A DNA stretch of 7,071 nucleotides from Verrucomicrobia subdivision 3 bacterium UBA7542. GTDB taxonomy: Bacteria; Verrucomicrobiota; Verrucomicrobiia; Limisphaerales; UBA11358. A program made the translations under genes and the position numbers. The stretch is taken from the NCBI GenBank assembly GCA_002479245.1, contig DLMG01000249.1:1131-8201 (forward strand). Direction: 5' to 3'. The notes beneath the pieces were generated by a model. It searched no databases and was not told the DNA's origin. It saw only the letters and a list, made by a program, of their open reading frames with translations. Shown here in pieces: positions 1-5,445 of the stretch (positions are counted from its first letter, which is position 1; every line of letters starts with the position of its first letter).

Positions 1-1
1 C

Positions 2-280
2 CCCGGTCGAGGCGGAGAGGGAGGAATTTTGCGGCGGCATCATTTAAATGAGACGAGTGTGCAACGGGTGATGAAGGCGGCGGTGGCGGTGGCGCGGATT
101 GACAAGCGGGCAAGCTGCCACACGTTGCGGCATTCGTTCGCGACGCATCTTTTGGAGAATGGCTATGATATTCGGACGGTGCAGGAATTGCTCGGACATA
201 AGGATGTGAGCACGACACAAATCTACACGCACGTGATGCAGAAGCCTGGAATAGGCGTCCGTAGTCCTCTGGATGGTTGA
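2..280 (+). CDS. intI: integron-type tyrosine recombinase, C-terminal fragment (5' end outside window)
   Basis: The reading frame is open from the left edge to a TGA at 278-280, so only about the last 92 codons are present. An RRHHL stretch (from base 32) is followed by [20 protein letters not shown], which holds the box II HxxR pair, then LLGH with the second conserved His, then [11 protein letters not shown] with the nucleophilic Tyr (codon 224-226). RRHH followed by a C-terminus of the GVRSPLD type is characteristic of integron integrases among tyrosine recombinases, which recombine attI and attC sites. The diagnostic IntI-specific insert would lie upstream, outside the window, so the subfamily call rests on the C-terminal half alone. 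The gene points into the window. In the usual integron layout attI and the cassettes lie beyond the 5' end, so they would be off the left edge. The last codons belong to a duplicated tail (see 226-443). Whether the missing 5' part is intact cannot be judged. Confidence 0.88.
   Translation, partial: PGRGGEGGILRRHHLNETSVQRVMKAAVAVARIDKRASCHTLRHSFATHLLENGYDIRTVQELLGHKDVSTTQIYTHVMQKPGIGVRSPLDG
226..249 (+). repeat. 24-bp direct repeat, copy 1 (within intI)
   Basis: This copy is identical base for base to 383-406. It begins with the last base of the catalytic Tyr codon of the integrase gene and covers the THVMQKPG codons. Identity stops abruptly on the left (preceding bases differ), while on the right the two copies diverge in nucleotide sequence but still encode nearly the same peptide. 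It contains a CACGTG palindrome. Confidence 0.9.
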
Positions 281-382
281 GGCGACGACGCAAATATTGA
301 CTCGCCGCCCGCCCGGCGGCTCGGCCCTCGCGGGCCTTTGCCTTCGGCAAATTCCTATTCCGGCCACCCTCGTCGGAATAGT
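250..382. mobile_element. candidate small insert between duplicated intI tails
   Basis: These 133 bases lie between the two 24-bp direct repeats (157-bp period). The left 31 bases complete the integrase frame with codons for IGVRSPLDG and a stop; the rest is non-coding and strongly palindromic. The layout resembles an element inserted into the 3' end of a gene that carries a replacement 3' end, as integrative elements do in tRNA genes and some protein genes, but it is far too small to encode a recombinase. Alternatives are a deletion remnant of a larger element or of a tandem second intI, or a non-autonomous element. The repeat structure is seen directly; mobility is inferred. Confidence 0.4.
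301..381. repeat. cluster of four consecutive perfect stem-loops
   Basis: Four back-to-back hairpins with perfect arms are packed into about 80 bases. They are GCCGCC 304-309 with GGCGGC 315-320; GGCCC 323-327 with GGGCC 332-336; TTTGCC 337-342 with GGCAAA 346-351 around a TTC loop; and CTATTCCG 355-362 with CGGAATAG 374-381. This is the core of the insert between the intI tails. The density of structure suggests selection for a folded single strand (DNA or RNA). The function is unknown. Confidence 0.7.
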
Positions 383-383
383 C

Positions 384-443
384 ACGCACGTGATGCAGAA
401 GCCTGGCATTGGGGTGAAAAGTCCGTTGGATATGGGAAGTTGA
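384..443 (+). pseudogene. displaced second copy of the intI 3' end
   Basis: Read from 384 this gives [19 protein letters not shown] and a TGA at 441-443. It parallels the live tail at 227-280 ([17 protein letters not shown], stop). Past the shared 24 bases, six codons differ synonymously (Gly, Ile, Gly, Val, Pro, Leu), one changes Arg to Lys, and the Ser and Asp codons are identical. The pattern fits two separately evolved integrase tails brought together, with this one now cut off from its gene. No start codon or upstream integrase homology precedes it. Confidence 0.8.
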
Positions 444-466
444 AGGTTGAGGGTTGAGAGTTGAGT
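439..466 (+). repeat. 7-bp tandem repeat, GTTGARR x4
   Basis: Four consecutive heptamers are present: GTTGAAG, GTTGAGG, GTTGAGA, GTTGAGT. The first unit contains the stop of the displaced integrase tail. Because 7 is not a multiple of 3, all frames pass through the same series, producing spurious open frames. Confidence 0.85.
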
Positions 467-477
467 GGAACCCCAAA

Positions 478-530
478 CATCGAACCCTCCTTCGCCAAGG
501 CTACGGCGGATCGGGGTGTCTGGGAGATGG
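478..530. repeat. possible dispersed element ('FAKATAD'-type)
   Basis: The segment includes the short palindrome CCTTCGCCAAGG (489-500). One frame reads SFAKATADRG, a string I associate from memory with dispersed non-coding repeats in Verrucomicrobiota and Planctomycetota genomes. There is no second copy in this window, so membership in a repeat family is recalled rather than shown. Confidence 0.35.
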
Positions 531-547
531 AGGAACACGGGGGAAAA

Positions 548-572
548 GAGCCGGCGGGACGCCGGTGCTCCC
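548..572 (-). repeat. solo half-unit of the GGAGCRCCGGCG palindromic repeat
   Basis: A hairpin with arms CCGGC (551-555) and GCCGG (561-565), extended by GAG/CTC. Its reverse complement closely matches the left arm of the inverted repeat at 2126-2203, differing mainly at two positions, so two members of one dispersed family lie in this window. Confidence 0.7.
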
Positions 573-584
573 AAGGGGTGAAAA

Positions 585-619
585 CATCCAACATCGAACA
601 TCGAACATCCAACAACCAA
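585..619 (-). repeat. 7-bp tandem repeat, CATCSAA x4-5
   Basis: The heptamers CATCCAA, CATCGAA, CATCGAA, CATCCAA are followed by a diverged CAACCAA. Read on the minus strand the units are GTTSGAT, which share the GTT start and 7-bp period of the array at 439-466 in the opposite orientation. Confidence 0.85.
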
Positions 620-631
620 CTCCGAGAACAG

Positions 632-675
632 ACAGGCAAGATGCCTGTGCCACCTTGGGAGCCGGCTGAAGCCGG
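632..675. repeat. two adjacent hairpins downstream of the M24 gene
   Basis: The first has perfect arms ACAGGCA (632-638) and TGCCTGT (642-648) around a 3-base loop. The second has arms CCGGC (662-666) and GCCGG (671-675) with loop TGAA. They lie 70-115 bases past the stop of the minus-strand peptidase gene and could slow transcription or protect its message, but no T-run follows them. They look like common dispersed repeats of this genome type. Confidence 0.6.
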
Positions 676-677
676 GA

Positions 678-698
678 CATCGAACATCCAACATCCGC
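678..698 (-). repeat. 7-bp tandem repeat, second CATCSAA array
   Basis: CATCGAA, CATCCAA and a diverged CATCCGC. Same unit and orientation as 585-619, separated from it by the hairpin pair at 632-675, so hairpins alternate with heptamer arrays. Confidence 0.75.
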
Positions 699-747
699 AA
701 AACCCTGGTCAAGGCTGGTTGAACCTTGCACAGCTTCGAGCGGCTCT

Positions 748-1944
748 TCAAACCAGGATCAGGCCGGGGTGGCTGCCGGTGAGGCTCCGGCCGCCCTCAG
801 GCGTGACCAGATAAGTGTTTTCCGTCCCCACCATTCCCACGCCCGGCACACCCTTCTTCGGTTCGAGTGCCAGCACCATCCCCCCGGCCAGTGGTTCGTC
901 AAAACCTTCGGCAATCACCGGCGGTTCATCAATCTGCAAACCCACCCCGTGCCCGAGAAAATTCGCCCGCCGATTGCCAAAGCCCATGAAATTCTCCAGA
1001 AATTCCGGGTCGAGACTTTCCATGGTCCGGGCATAAATCTCCGCCGGGATCGCTCCGGATTTCAGCAACGATGCCAGCCGGTGCTCGAGTTCCACGCAAC
1101 GCCGGTGGACCGTAATCACCCCATCCGCCAGCGGCCGGCCAAACATATAAACCATCGTCTTGTCGGTGTGATAGCCATCCACGGCACAGCCGACGTCCAC
1201 GAACACGAGGTCGCCCTTTTGGAGCTTGCGGTCGCGGCTGCCCAGCACCGGCGCGGCGGGGCCGATGCCCACGCACCCGCCCGGCCCGTCAAAGCTCGTC
1301 GGATAAATGGAATTTTCCCCGAAGCCCAACTGCGCCACGGCGATGTCCACGTTGAACATGCCAAAGCGCACGATTCCCTGATGCCCCTCGCGCACCAGGA
1401 GGGAATAAAGTTCACAGGCTAATTCCGCCTCGCTCATTCCCTCGCGCAACATCGTCGGCACGCTGTCTTCCATGATGCGCCGGTGGATCGCGCCACACCG
1501 TTCCATGATGGCCAGTTCGTACGGACTCTTGACCGCCCGCACCCGGGCGATAAGCGCATCGAGCGACGCCACCTCCTGGCAGGCGAAATGTTTCCGGAAC
1601 CGCTGAACCAACGCGAGCGGAACCAGCTCGGTTTCGAGGTGAATGACCTGCCGTGCCGCAACCGGCGGCACCGCGGGGACGGCATCGCGGAAGCTTTTCA
1701 TGGGGCGGATGTCGGGAAAGAGCGATTCGGTGCCGGCCCGCTCAAAACTTCGGCGCACCCAGAACACCGGCTCACCGTCGCGTGGAACCAGCAGCAACCC
1801 GTCCTGCATCGTGCCGGTGAAATAGTATTGATTGACCCGGCCAAAAATCGCGGCCAGCTCCCAACGGGGATGCTCCGCGTCCATCCGCGCCCGGAAGCGC
1901 TTCATCCGGTCGGTCAACTCTGAGAGTGGAACTTTGGTTGTCAT
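748..1944 (-). CDS. M24 family metallopeptidase (Xaa-Pro aminopeptidase-like)
   Basis: A 398-residue cytosolic protein with the creatinase/aminopeptidase P two-domain plan. The N-terminal part (about 1-160) contains the FTGTMQDGLLLVPRDGEPV stretch typical of the creatinase-type domain. The C-terminal part is the pita-bread metallopeptidase fold. All five expected metal ligands are visible: Asp250 in FVDVG, Asp261 in HTDKT, His332 in FLGHGVG, Glu361 in ALEP and Glu375 in GTENTYLV. This predicts an active two-metal enzyme that removes N-terminal residues next to proline or splits Xaa-Pro dipeptides; the exact substrate cannot be read from sequence. The ATG at 1942-1944 is chosen because homology starts soon after MTTKVPLSELTDRMKRF. 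The upstream TTG at 2022 adds a low-complexity proline-rich leader unlike the family. No clear Shine-Dalgarno sequence is seen. No signal peptide is seen. No partner gene is adjacent; both flanks are repeat-rich gaps. Confidence 0.93.
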   Translation of the reverse strand: MTTKVPLSELTDRMKRFRARMDAEHPRWELAAIFGRVNQYYFTGTMQDGLLLVPRDGEPVFWVRRSFERAGTESLFPDIRPMKSFRDAVPAVPPVAARQVIHLETELVPLALVQRFRKHFACQEVASLDALIARVRAVKSPYELAIMERCGAIHRRIMEDSVPTMLREGMSEAELACELYSLLVREGHQGIVRFGMFNVDIAVAQLGFGENSIYPTSFDGPGGCVGIGPAAPVLGSRDRKLQKGDLVFVDVGCAVDGYHTDKTMVYMFGRPLADGVITVHRRCVELEHRLASLLKSGAIPAEIYARTMESLDPEFLENFMGFGNRRANFLGHGVGLQIDEPPVIAEGFDEPLAGGMVLALEPKKGVPGVGMVGTENTYLVTPEGGRSLTGSHPGLILV

Positions 1945-2057
1945 GCCATTGCCGGCACCATTATGCGGCCTGGCAAGCCGGGGAAAAGAAAAAGAAAGCG
2001 GCGCGGGTGTTGGTGGGCGCAACTTAATCCGCCATTTTTCTCCCTCTCACAAAGGAG

Positions 2058-2114
2058 GAGGGTCGGGGCGAGGAGGCCGATTATTCAAGCTCAAATCCCC
2101 TCGCCCCAGCCCTC
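2058..2114. repeat. inverted repeat, GAGGGTCGGGGCGAGG type
   Basis: The arm at 2058-2073 pairs with 2099-2114 at 14 of 16 positions around a 25-base loop. The CCTCGCCCCAGCCCTC arm looks like a widespread bacterial dispersed repeat. It lies upstream of the M24 gene on its transcribed side, so it could sit in or before the 5' leader. Confidence 0.6.
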
Positions 2115-2125
2115 TCCATGAACCT

Positions 2126-2203
2126 CCTGGGAGCGCCGGCGTCTCGCCGGCTAGTCGGGAGCCGAAATTCAGAACTCGCCGGCGAGACGCCAGCGCTCCC
2201 AGG
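2126..2203. repeat. long REP/MITE-like inverted repeat with 26-bp arms
   Basis: The arm at 2126-2151 pairs with 2178-2203 at 25 of 26 positions around a 26-base loop. The arms themselves contain nested CGCCGGCG-type palindromes. A single arm of the same family occurs at 548-572. No transposase is present, so if it moves it must do so with help from elsewhere. Read as protein it gives GAPASRRL and AGVSPAS strings seen in spurious frames. Confidence 0.85.
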
Positions 2204-2254
2204 AATTATGCCCCGGTTCAGGGGTTCAAAGCGTGGTATTTCGATTCGGCGAAA

Positions 2255-2280
2255 CCTCTCCCCGCTCGGGCGGGGAGAGG
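2255..2280. repeat. perfect hairpin, CCTCTCCCCGC arms
   Basis: 11-bp perfect arms (2255-2265 and 2270-2280) with loop TCGG. It would be a very stable hairpin. It has no T-tract on either side, so I class it as a dispersed palindromic repeat rather than a terminator. Confidence 0.8.
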
Positions 2281-2344
2281 GAGTCGGCGGCAGCGCCAAG
2301 TTACGCCCGGTGTTGGTTGCAAGTTGAAACTGTAAACTGTATTT

Positions 2345-2370
2345 GGAGCGCGGCTGTCCCAGTCGAAGCA
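2345..2370 (+). repeat. solo half-unit of the GGAGCGCGG-TGTCCCA repeat
   Basis: The sequence GGAGCGCGGCTGTCCCA and the next 9 bases resemble the left arm of the inverted repeat at 6314-6343 (GGAGCGCGGGTTGTCCCA). Here the partner arm is missing. Confidence 0.6.
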
Positions 2371-2570
2371 GATCAAAAGCCAGGGTACGTTTGCCTCGAT
2401 TTCACCGCGTTTTTTGCGGCGCTGGTTTTCAGGCGAAGAACCACCGGGCTGGGCGTGCTGGAGAATTACGCGGTTTTGCCAACAAAAACGCATCATTTGC
2501 ACCTGCTTTTTAGCCCGTATCCGGCGCCCGGCGGATTGGACAGGTGATTATTGCCAGTCCGCGTAAAAAT
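2371..2570. other. intergenic stretch with no supported gene
   Basis: No reading frame here resembles a protein. A 94-residue minus-strand frame and a 104-residue plus-strand frame cross it together with the neighbouring repeats and show no recognisable domain. A TTTTGCCAA motif sits at 2474-2482. The segment may carry further repeat family members that cannot be recognised from one copy. Confidence 0.5.
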
Positions 2571-2589
2571 TTTGCCAATTTTTGGCAAA
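2571..2589. promoter_or_regulatory. palindromic operator-like site TTTGCCAA-TTT-TTGGCAAA
   Basis: Perfect 8-bp arms with a 3-base spacer, four bases upstream of the -35-like hexamer of the DUF465 gene. This position and symmetry suit binding of a dimeric regulator or an UP-like element. The same half-site (TTGGCAAA or TTTGCCAA) recurs only in other intergenic regions at 2475-2482, 5343-5350 and 6477-6484. Its role is inferred. Confidence 0.5.
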
Positions 2590-2593
2590 GTGC

Positions 2594-2621
2594 TTGACAG
2601 AAAAATTTTATTGGCTAAGTT
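2594..2621 (+). promoter_or_regulatory. sigma70-like promoter for the DUF465 gene
   Basis: A consensus -35 TTGACA (2594-2599), a 16-base spacer that is A/T-rich over most of its length, and a weak -10 TAAGTT (2616-2621). Transcription would start about 50 bases before the ATG at 2677. Confidence 0.5.
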
Positions 2622-2676
2622 CAAACGCAGTGGTGAGTCAACTGTCAAACTTGAAACTGAACAGTCTAAACAGTCT

Positions 2677-2925
2677 ATGGACATACATCATCCCTTCCTG
2701 AGTGAATTCCCTCAACATCGCGAAACCGTCCGGCACCTGCGCCTGAGCGACAACAAATTCCGTGAGATGTTTGAGGAATACCACCAGTTGGACGACGCCA
2801 TCTGCCGCATCGAGGAGGAAATTGAGTTCGCCACCGACCAGGAAATTGACGAACTGAAGTTCAAGCGCGCCAAACTCAAGGACGCCCTCTATTCCGCAGT
2901 CAGCCGCGCCACGGTTGTGGCGTAA
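2677..2925 (+). CDS. DUF465 / YdcH family small protein
   Basis: 82 residues, highly charged and predicted to be all-helical. The N-terminal HHPFLSEFPQHRETVRHLRLSDNKFREMF, the following EEYHQLDDAICRIEEEIE and the closing ELKFKRAKLKDALYSAV match the DUF465/YdcH family, which forms short antiparallel coiled coils. Its biochemical role is not established. The ATG at 2677 is chosen because family homology begins there; extending upstream to 2551 adds 42 residues encoded by the promoter region. No strong ribosome binding site is visible. The gene stands alone, driven by its own promoter-like region, and faces the convergent EF-G2 gene 45 bases downstream. The product is cytosolic: no signal peptide or membrane segment is present. 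Confidence 0.85.
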   Translation: MDIHHPFLSEFPQHRETVRHLRLSDNKFREMFEEYHQLDDAICRIEEEIEFATDQEIDELKFKRAKLKDALYSAVSRATVVA

Positions 2926-2940
2926 TAAGCGTCAGGTTTT

Positions 2941-2988
2941 GCCGGCTTTGGCCGGCGCCGCCGATGGTCGCTAATGCGATTCGGCGGC
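2941..2988. terminator. hairpins between convergent genes, candidate bidirectional terminator
   Basis: Two stem-loops are present: GCCGGC (2941-2946) and GCCGGC (2951-2956) around TTTG, then GCCGCCGA (2957-2964) with TCGGCGGC (2981-2988), whose second arm overlaps the last codons of the EF-G2 gene. No T-run follows on either strand, so intrinsic termination is uncertain. The position between two converging stops (2925 and 2971) supports the call. Confidence 0.4.
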
Positions 2989-5061
2989 GGCTTTCCGTTT
3001 CTTCGCCTCTTCAATCACCTTTTCCGCCGCGTCGCGCGGCATTTCCTCGTAATGGCTGAAATCCTCCGTATGCACGCCGCGTCCACCGGTCAGCGAGCGG
3101 AGATTGCTGGAATAGTGATAAAGGTCCTTCACCGGAACCTGCGCCTTGATCACCTGGAAACCGCCGTCGGTTTCAATGCCCTGGATCCGGCCGCGCCGGG
3201 AAGATAAATCACCCATCACCTTGCCCATGCAATCGTCTGGAATGTGAATTTCAATGTTGTTGATCGGCTCGAGCAGACACGGCCGCGCGGCGGTAAATGC
3301 CTCCTTGAACGCAAAGTAACCGGCGATTTGAAACGCAATGTCCTTCGAATCCACCGGGTGCATCTTGCCGTCGTAAAAATCAATCTTCACGTCCACCACG
3401 CGGCAACCGGCGAGGATGCCCTCAGTGCAGGCCTGGTTGACGCCCTTCTCGACGGACGGTACGAACACGCGGTCCACGTTCTGGCCGACCAGCGAGTTGG
3501 TGAACTCCAGGCCCGTGTCGCGCGGTTTCGGTTCGATGCGCATCCAGACCTCGGCAAATTGTCCGGAACCGCCGGTCTGCTTCTTGTGGCGGTATTTCGA
3601 GTCGCCCCTGGTCTTGATGGTTTCCCGATACCGCACGCGCGGCTCGGCCAAATCGACATGGACGTTGTGCCGGCGGCGCAACCGGTCGGCCACGACTTCC
3701 AGATGCAATTCGCCCTGCGCGGAGATGACGGTCTGGTGCAGTTCGGAATCCACGAAATAGAGGAAGGTTGGATCTTCCTCATGCAACGCGGCGAGGCCGG
3801 AGGCGATTTTGTCCTCCTCGCCCTTCACCTTGGCGACCAGCGACGCATGGATGTTGGGCTTGGGATAATCGACCTTCGACAGCGTCACGGCCTTCTTCGC
3901 GTGGCATAGCGTGTTGCCGGTGTGCGTGTCCTTGAGTTTGACGGCCGCGGCAATATCGCCGGGGCCAAGGGTGTGAACCGCCTCGCGGTTCTGGCCGTTG
4001 AGGAGGTAAATCTGCCCGATGCGCTCATTGACTTTGCGGTCGCTGTTGTACAAATCCATGCCGGTGGAGACCGACCCCGAATAGATGCGGAAGAACGACA
4101 GCTCGCCGAAATGCGCCTCGGACATGGTCTTGAAAATGTAAAGCACCGGTTCGGGATCGTCCAAGCCGACTTCGACTTCCGCGTCGTTGGCGTTGAGGGC
4201 CTTGACCTTCTTGCGGTCCACGGGCGACGAGCCGTATTTGGCGATGAAATCCATCAGGCGCGCGACGCCGATGTTGTTTTCCGCCGACGTGCAAAACAGC
4301 GGAATCAACTGTTCCTTTTGCACCGCCGCGTGAATGCCGGCGCGGAATTCCTCCTCCGACAGGCTGCCCTGCTCGAAAAACTTGTTCATCAATTCGTCGT
4401 CGGACTCGGCGATGTGTTCGATCAACTGGCGGTGCAATTCCCTGACCTTCGCCTCCCATTCGCCGGTGGCCGGCTCTTCCTTGTATTTGCCGCTGGAATC
4501 GGTCGCGTAGGTCACAATTTCATTGCGCAACACGTCCAGCATCCGGTTGAAGCCGGGGCCGGGATTCATCGGAATGCTCAACGGAAAGACGTGCCGGCCA
4601 AACCGCTCCTGCACCTGGCGCACCACCGCGTCGAAATCCACGTTCTCCTTGTCCACCCCGTTCACCACGATCATTTTCGGGATGCCGTAGCGGGTCGCGT
4701 AATTCCACACCCGGTCGGTACCGACGCCGATCCCGTGTTGCGCGTGAATCACCACCAGCGCGAAATCGCCGACGCGCAACGCGCCCAGTCCTTCGCTGAT
4801 GAAGTCGAGGTAACCCGGCGTGTCAATGATGTTGAACTTTTTCCCCATCCACTCCGTGTGCAACAGCGAAGCGGAGACGGAAATCTGGCGGTTCTTTTCG
4901 CTGATGTGGTAATCCGACACCGTGGAACCGTCGGTGATGCGGCCCATGCGGGAGGTGACGCCGCCGCACATGAGCATGGCCTCGCAAAGCATTGTCTTGC
5001 CGGACGAAGCGTGGCCGACGACAGCGAAGTTACGGATGTCTGCCGGAGCGTAATTTTTCAT
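2971..5061 (-). CDS. fusA: elongation factor G paralogue (EF-G2/FusA2-type translational GTPase)
   Basis: 696 residues, full EF-G length, cytosolic. Domain I carries G1 GHASSGKT (16-23), G3 DTPGY (80-84), G4 NGVD (134-137) and G5 CTSA (257-260). Domain II spans about 303-390, domain III about 400-475 (SAQGELHLEV), domain IV about 480-600 (RHKKQTGGSGQFAEVWMRIE) and domain V about 600-690 (EPINNIEIHIPDDCMGKVMG). Such proteins act with GTP on the ribosome in translocation or recycling. Several features mark it as the divergent EF-G2 branch rather than the main factor: no RGIT switch I, Tyr84 where canonical EF-G has the catalytic His of DTPGH, and Gly for Lys in NKxD. From memory, Thermus EF-G-2 also has Tyr at that place. 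The exact role (stress, recycling, or a low-activity GTPase) is unknown. The start ATG at 5059-5061 precedes MKNYAPADIRNFAVVGHASSGK; upstream AAAG is a weak ribosome site. It is not linked here to rpsL/rpsG/tuf, as main fusA often is. Confidence 0.9.
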   Translation of the reverse strand: MKNYAPADIRNFAVVGHASSGKTMLCEAMLMCGGVTSRMGRITDGSTVSDYHISEKNRQISVSASLLHTEWMGKKFNIIDTPGYLDFISEGLGALRVGDFALVVIHAQHGIGVGTDRVWNYATRYGIPKMIVVNGVDKENVDFDAVVRQVQERFGRHVFPLSIPMNPGPGFNRMLDVLRNEIVTYATDSSGKYKEEPATGEWEAKVRELHRQLIEHIAESDDELMNKFFEQGSLSEEEFRAGIHAAVQKEQLIPLFCTSAENNIGVARLMDFIAKYGSSPVDRKKVKALNANDAEVEVGLDDPEPVLYIFKTMSEAHFGELSFFRIYSGSVSTGMDLYNSDRKVNERIGQIYLLNGQNREAVHTLGPGDIAAAVKLKDTHTGNTLCHAKKAVTLSKVDYPKPNIHASLVAKVKGEEDKIASGLAALHEEDPTFLYFVDSELHQTVISAQGELHLEVVADRLRRRHNVHVDLAEPRVRYRETIKTRGDSKYRHKKQTGGSGQFAEVWMRIEPKPRDTGLEFTNSLVGQNVDRVFVPSVEKGVNQACTEGILAGCRVVDVKIDFYDGKMHPVDSKDIAFQIAGYFAFKEAFTAARPCLLEPINNIEIHIPDDCMGKVMGDLSSRRGRIQGIETDGGFQVIKAQVPVKDLYHYSSNLRSLTGGRGVHTEDFSHYEEMPRDAAEKVIEEAKKRKAAAESH

Positions 5062-5196
5062 AGTGGAATTTCTTTCAATTTGGAAACAGTGGAAACCGCA
5101 ACTGCCCGCGACTCAAAGGAGCGCGGCCCGTTGGAAGACAAATGCAACTTTGCGAAAGCCCGTCGGGGACAGGCAACAATGGTTTGCATGCGCCAT

Positions 5197-5226
5197 TTTA
5201 TAACCGACCGGCCACCCCGCTGAAAA
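5197..5226 (-). promoter_or_regulatory. possible promoter for the EF-G2 gene
   Basis: On the minus strand, TTTTCA (5226-5221), an 18-base spacer and TATAAA (5202-5197) form a weak sigma70-like pair. It would leave a leader of about 130 bases before the ATG at 5061. Confidence 0.3.
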
Positions 5227-5338
5227 GCAAAGTTTGGCTTTATTGCATCAAATCTTGCCACGCTGCGCCCCGCCGCGGTCCCCCGATTTGACGGGCCGGA
5301 TTTCCCCATCAAAGCCACCACCCAGCCTCCCTTCACCC

Positions 5339-5369
5339 ATTTTTGGCAAAGACAGTGTAATTATTGGCT
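5339..5369 (+). promoter_or_regulatory. conserved upstream motif of adk, shared with DUF465 gene
   Basis: ATTTTTGGCAAAG (5339-5351) is identical to 2578-2590. Both are followed by ACAG and then ATTGGCT (5363-5369 and 2610-2616). The 13-mer ends 94 bases before the adk ATG and 86 bases before the DUF465 ATG. Shared sequence at matched distance suggests a common promoter or regulator site. Confidence 0.5.
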
Positions 5370-5445
5370 TGGATTTAAATATCTCTTGAATCAGCATCGT
5401 CTTCACAACACGGTGTGTCGGAATTAAATTGTCCATGGAAATGAT

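Larger units (their letters stand above)
5062..5445. other. divergent intergenic region between EF-G2 and adenylate kinase genes
   Basis: This 384-base gap must hold promoters for both divergent genes. I see a possible minus-strand promoter at 5197-5226 and a 13-bp motif at 5339-5351 shared with the DUF465 upstream region. The 5281-5338 part (CCCCATCAAAGCCACCACCC and onward) is C-rich and may be another dispersed repeat, but no second copy occurs in the window. A minus-strand open frame whose stop overlaps the EF-G2 start (5058-5336) has no recognisable domain and is not called. Confidence 0.5.

Noticed and set aside
585..619. A CRISPR-like array.
   Set aside because: Units are 7 bp and contiguous, with no spacers and no cas genes.
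585..698. Possible attC sites of an integron cassette array, because RYYYAAC-like ATCCAAC and GTTGAAC at 718-724 occur near intI.
   Set aside because: The RYYYAAC matches come from the 7-bp tandem repeat; no paired core sites with the expected spaced inner arms were found, and cassettes normally lie on the other side of intI.
44..751. A 235-residue minus-strand open frame spanning the intI fragment and the repeats.
   Set aside because: It runs antisense to the integrase and through 7-bp arrays and hairpins; the protein is low complexity with repeat-derived strings and no domain.
454..814. Plus-strand open frames of 71 and 117 residues.
   Set aside because: Their sequence is the translation of the heptamer arrays and palindromes (NIEHRTSN, GKMPVPP type strings), and one runs into the antisense of the M24 gene.
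1945..2022. An upstream TTG start for the M24 peptidase adding 26 residues.
   Set aside because: The added residues are proline-rich, unlike the family N-terminus; ATG at 1944 fits homology better.
2551..2676. A longer DUF465 protein starting at 2551.
   Set aside because: The added segment covers the palindrome and the TTGACA promoter region and has no family homology.
3922..5223. A 433-residue plus-strand open frame.
   Set aside because: It is the antisense shadow of the EF-G2 gene, which has clear conserved motifs on the other strand.
5058..5336. A 92-residue minus-strand frame whose stop overlaps the EF-G2 ATG (ATGA), suggestive of translational coupling.
   Set aside because: No recognisable domain, no ribosome site, and it covers the likely promoter region including a C-rich repeat-like stretch.
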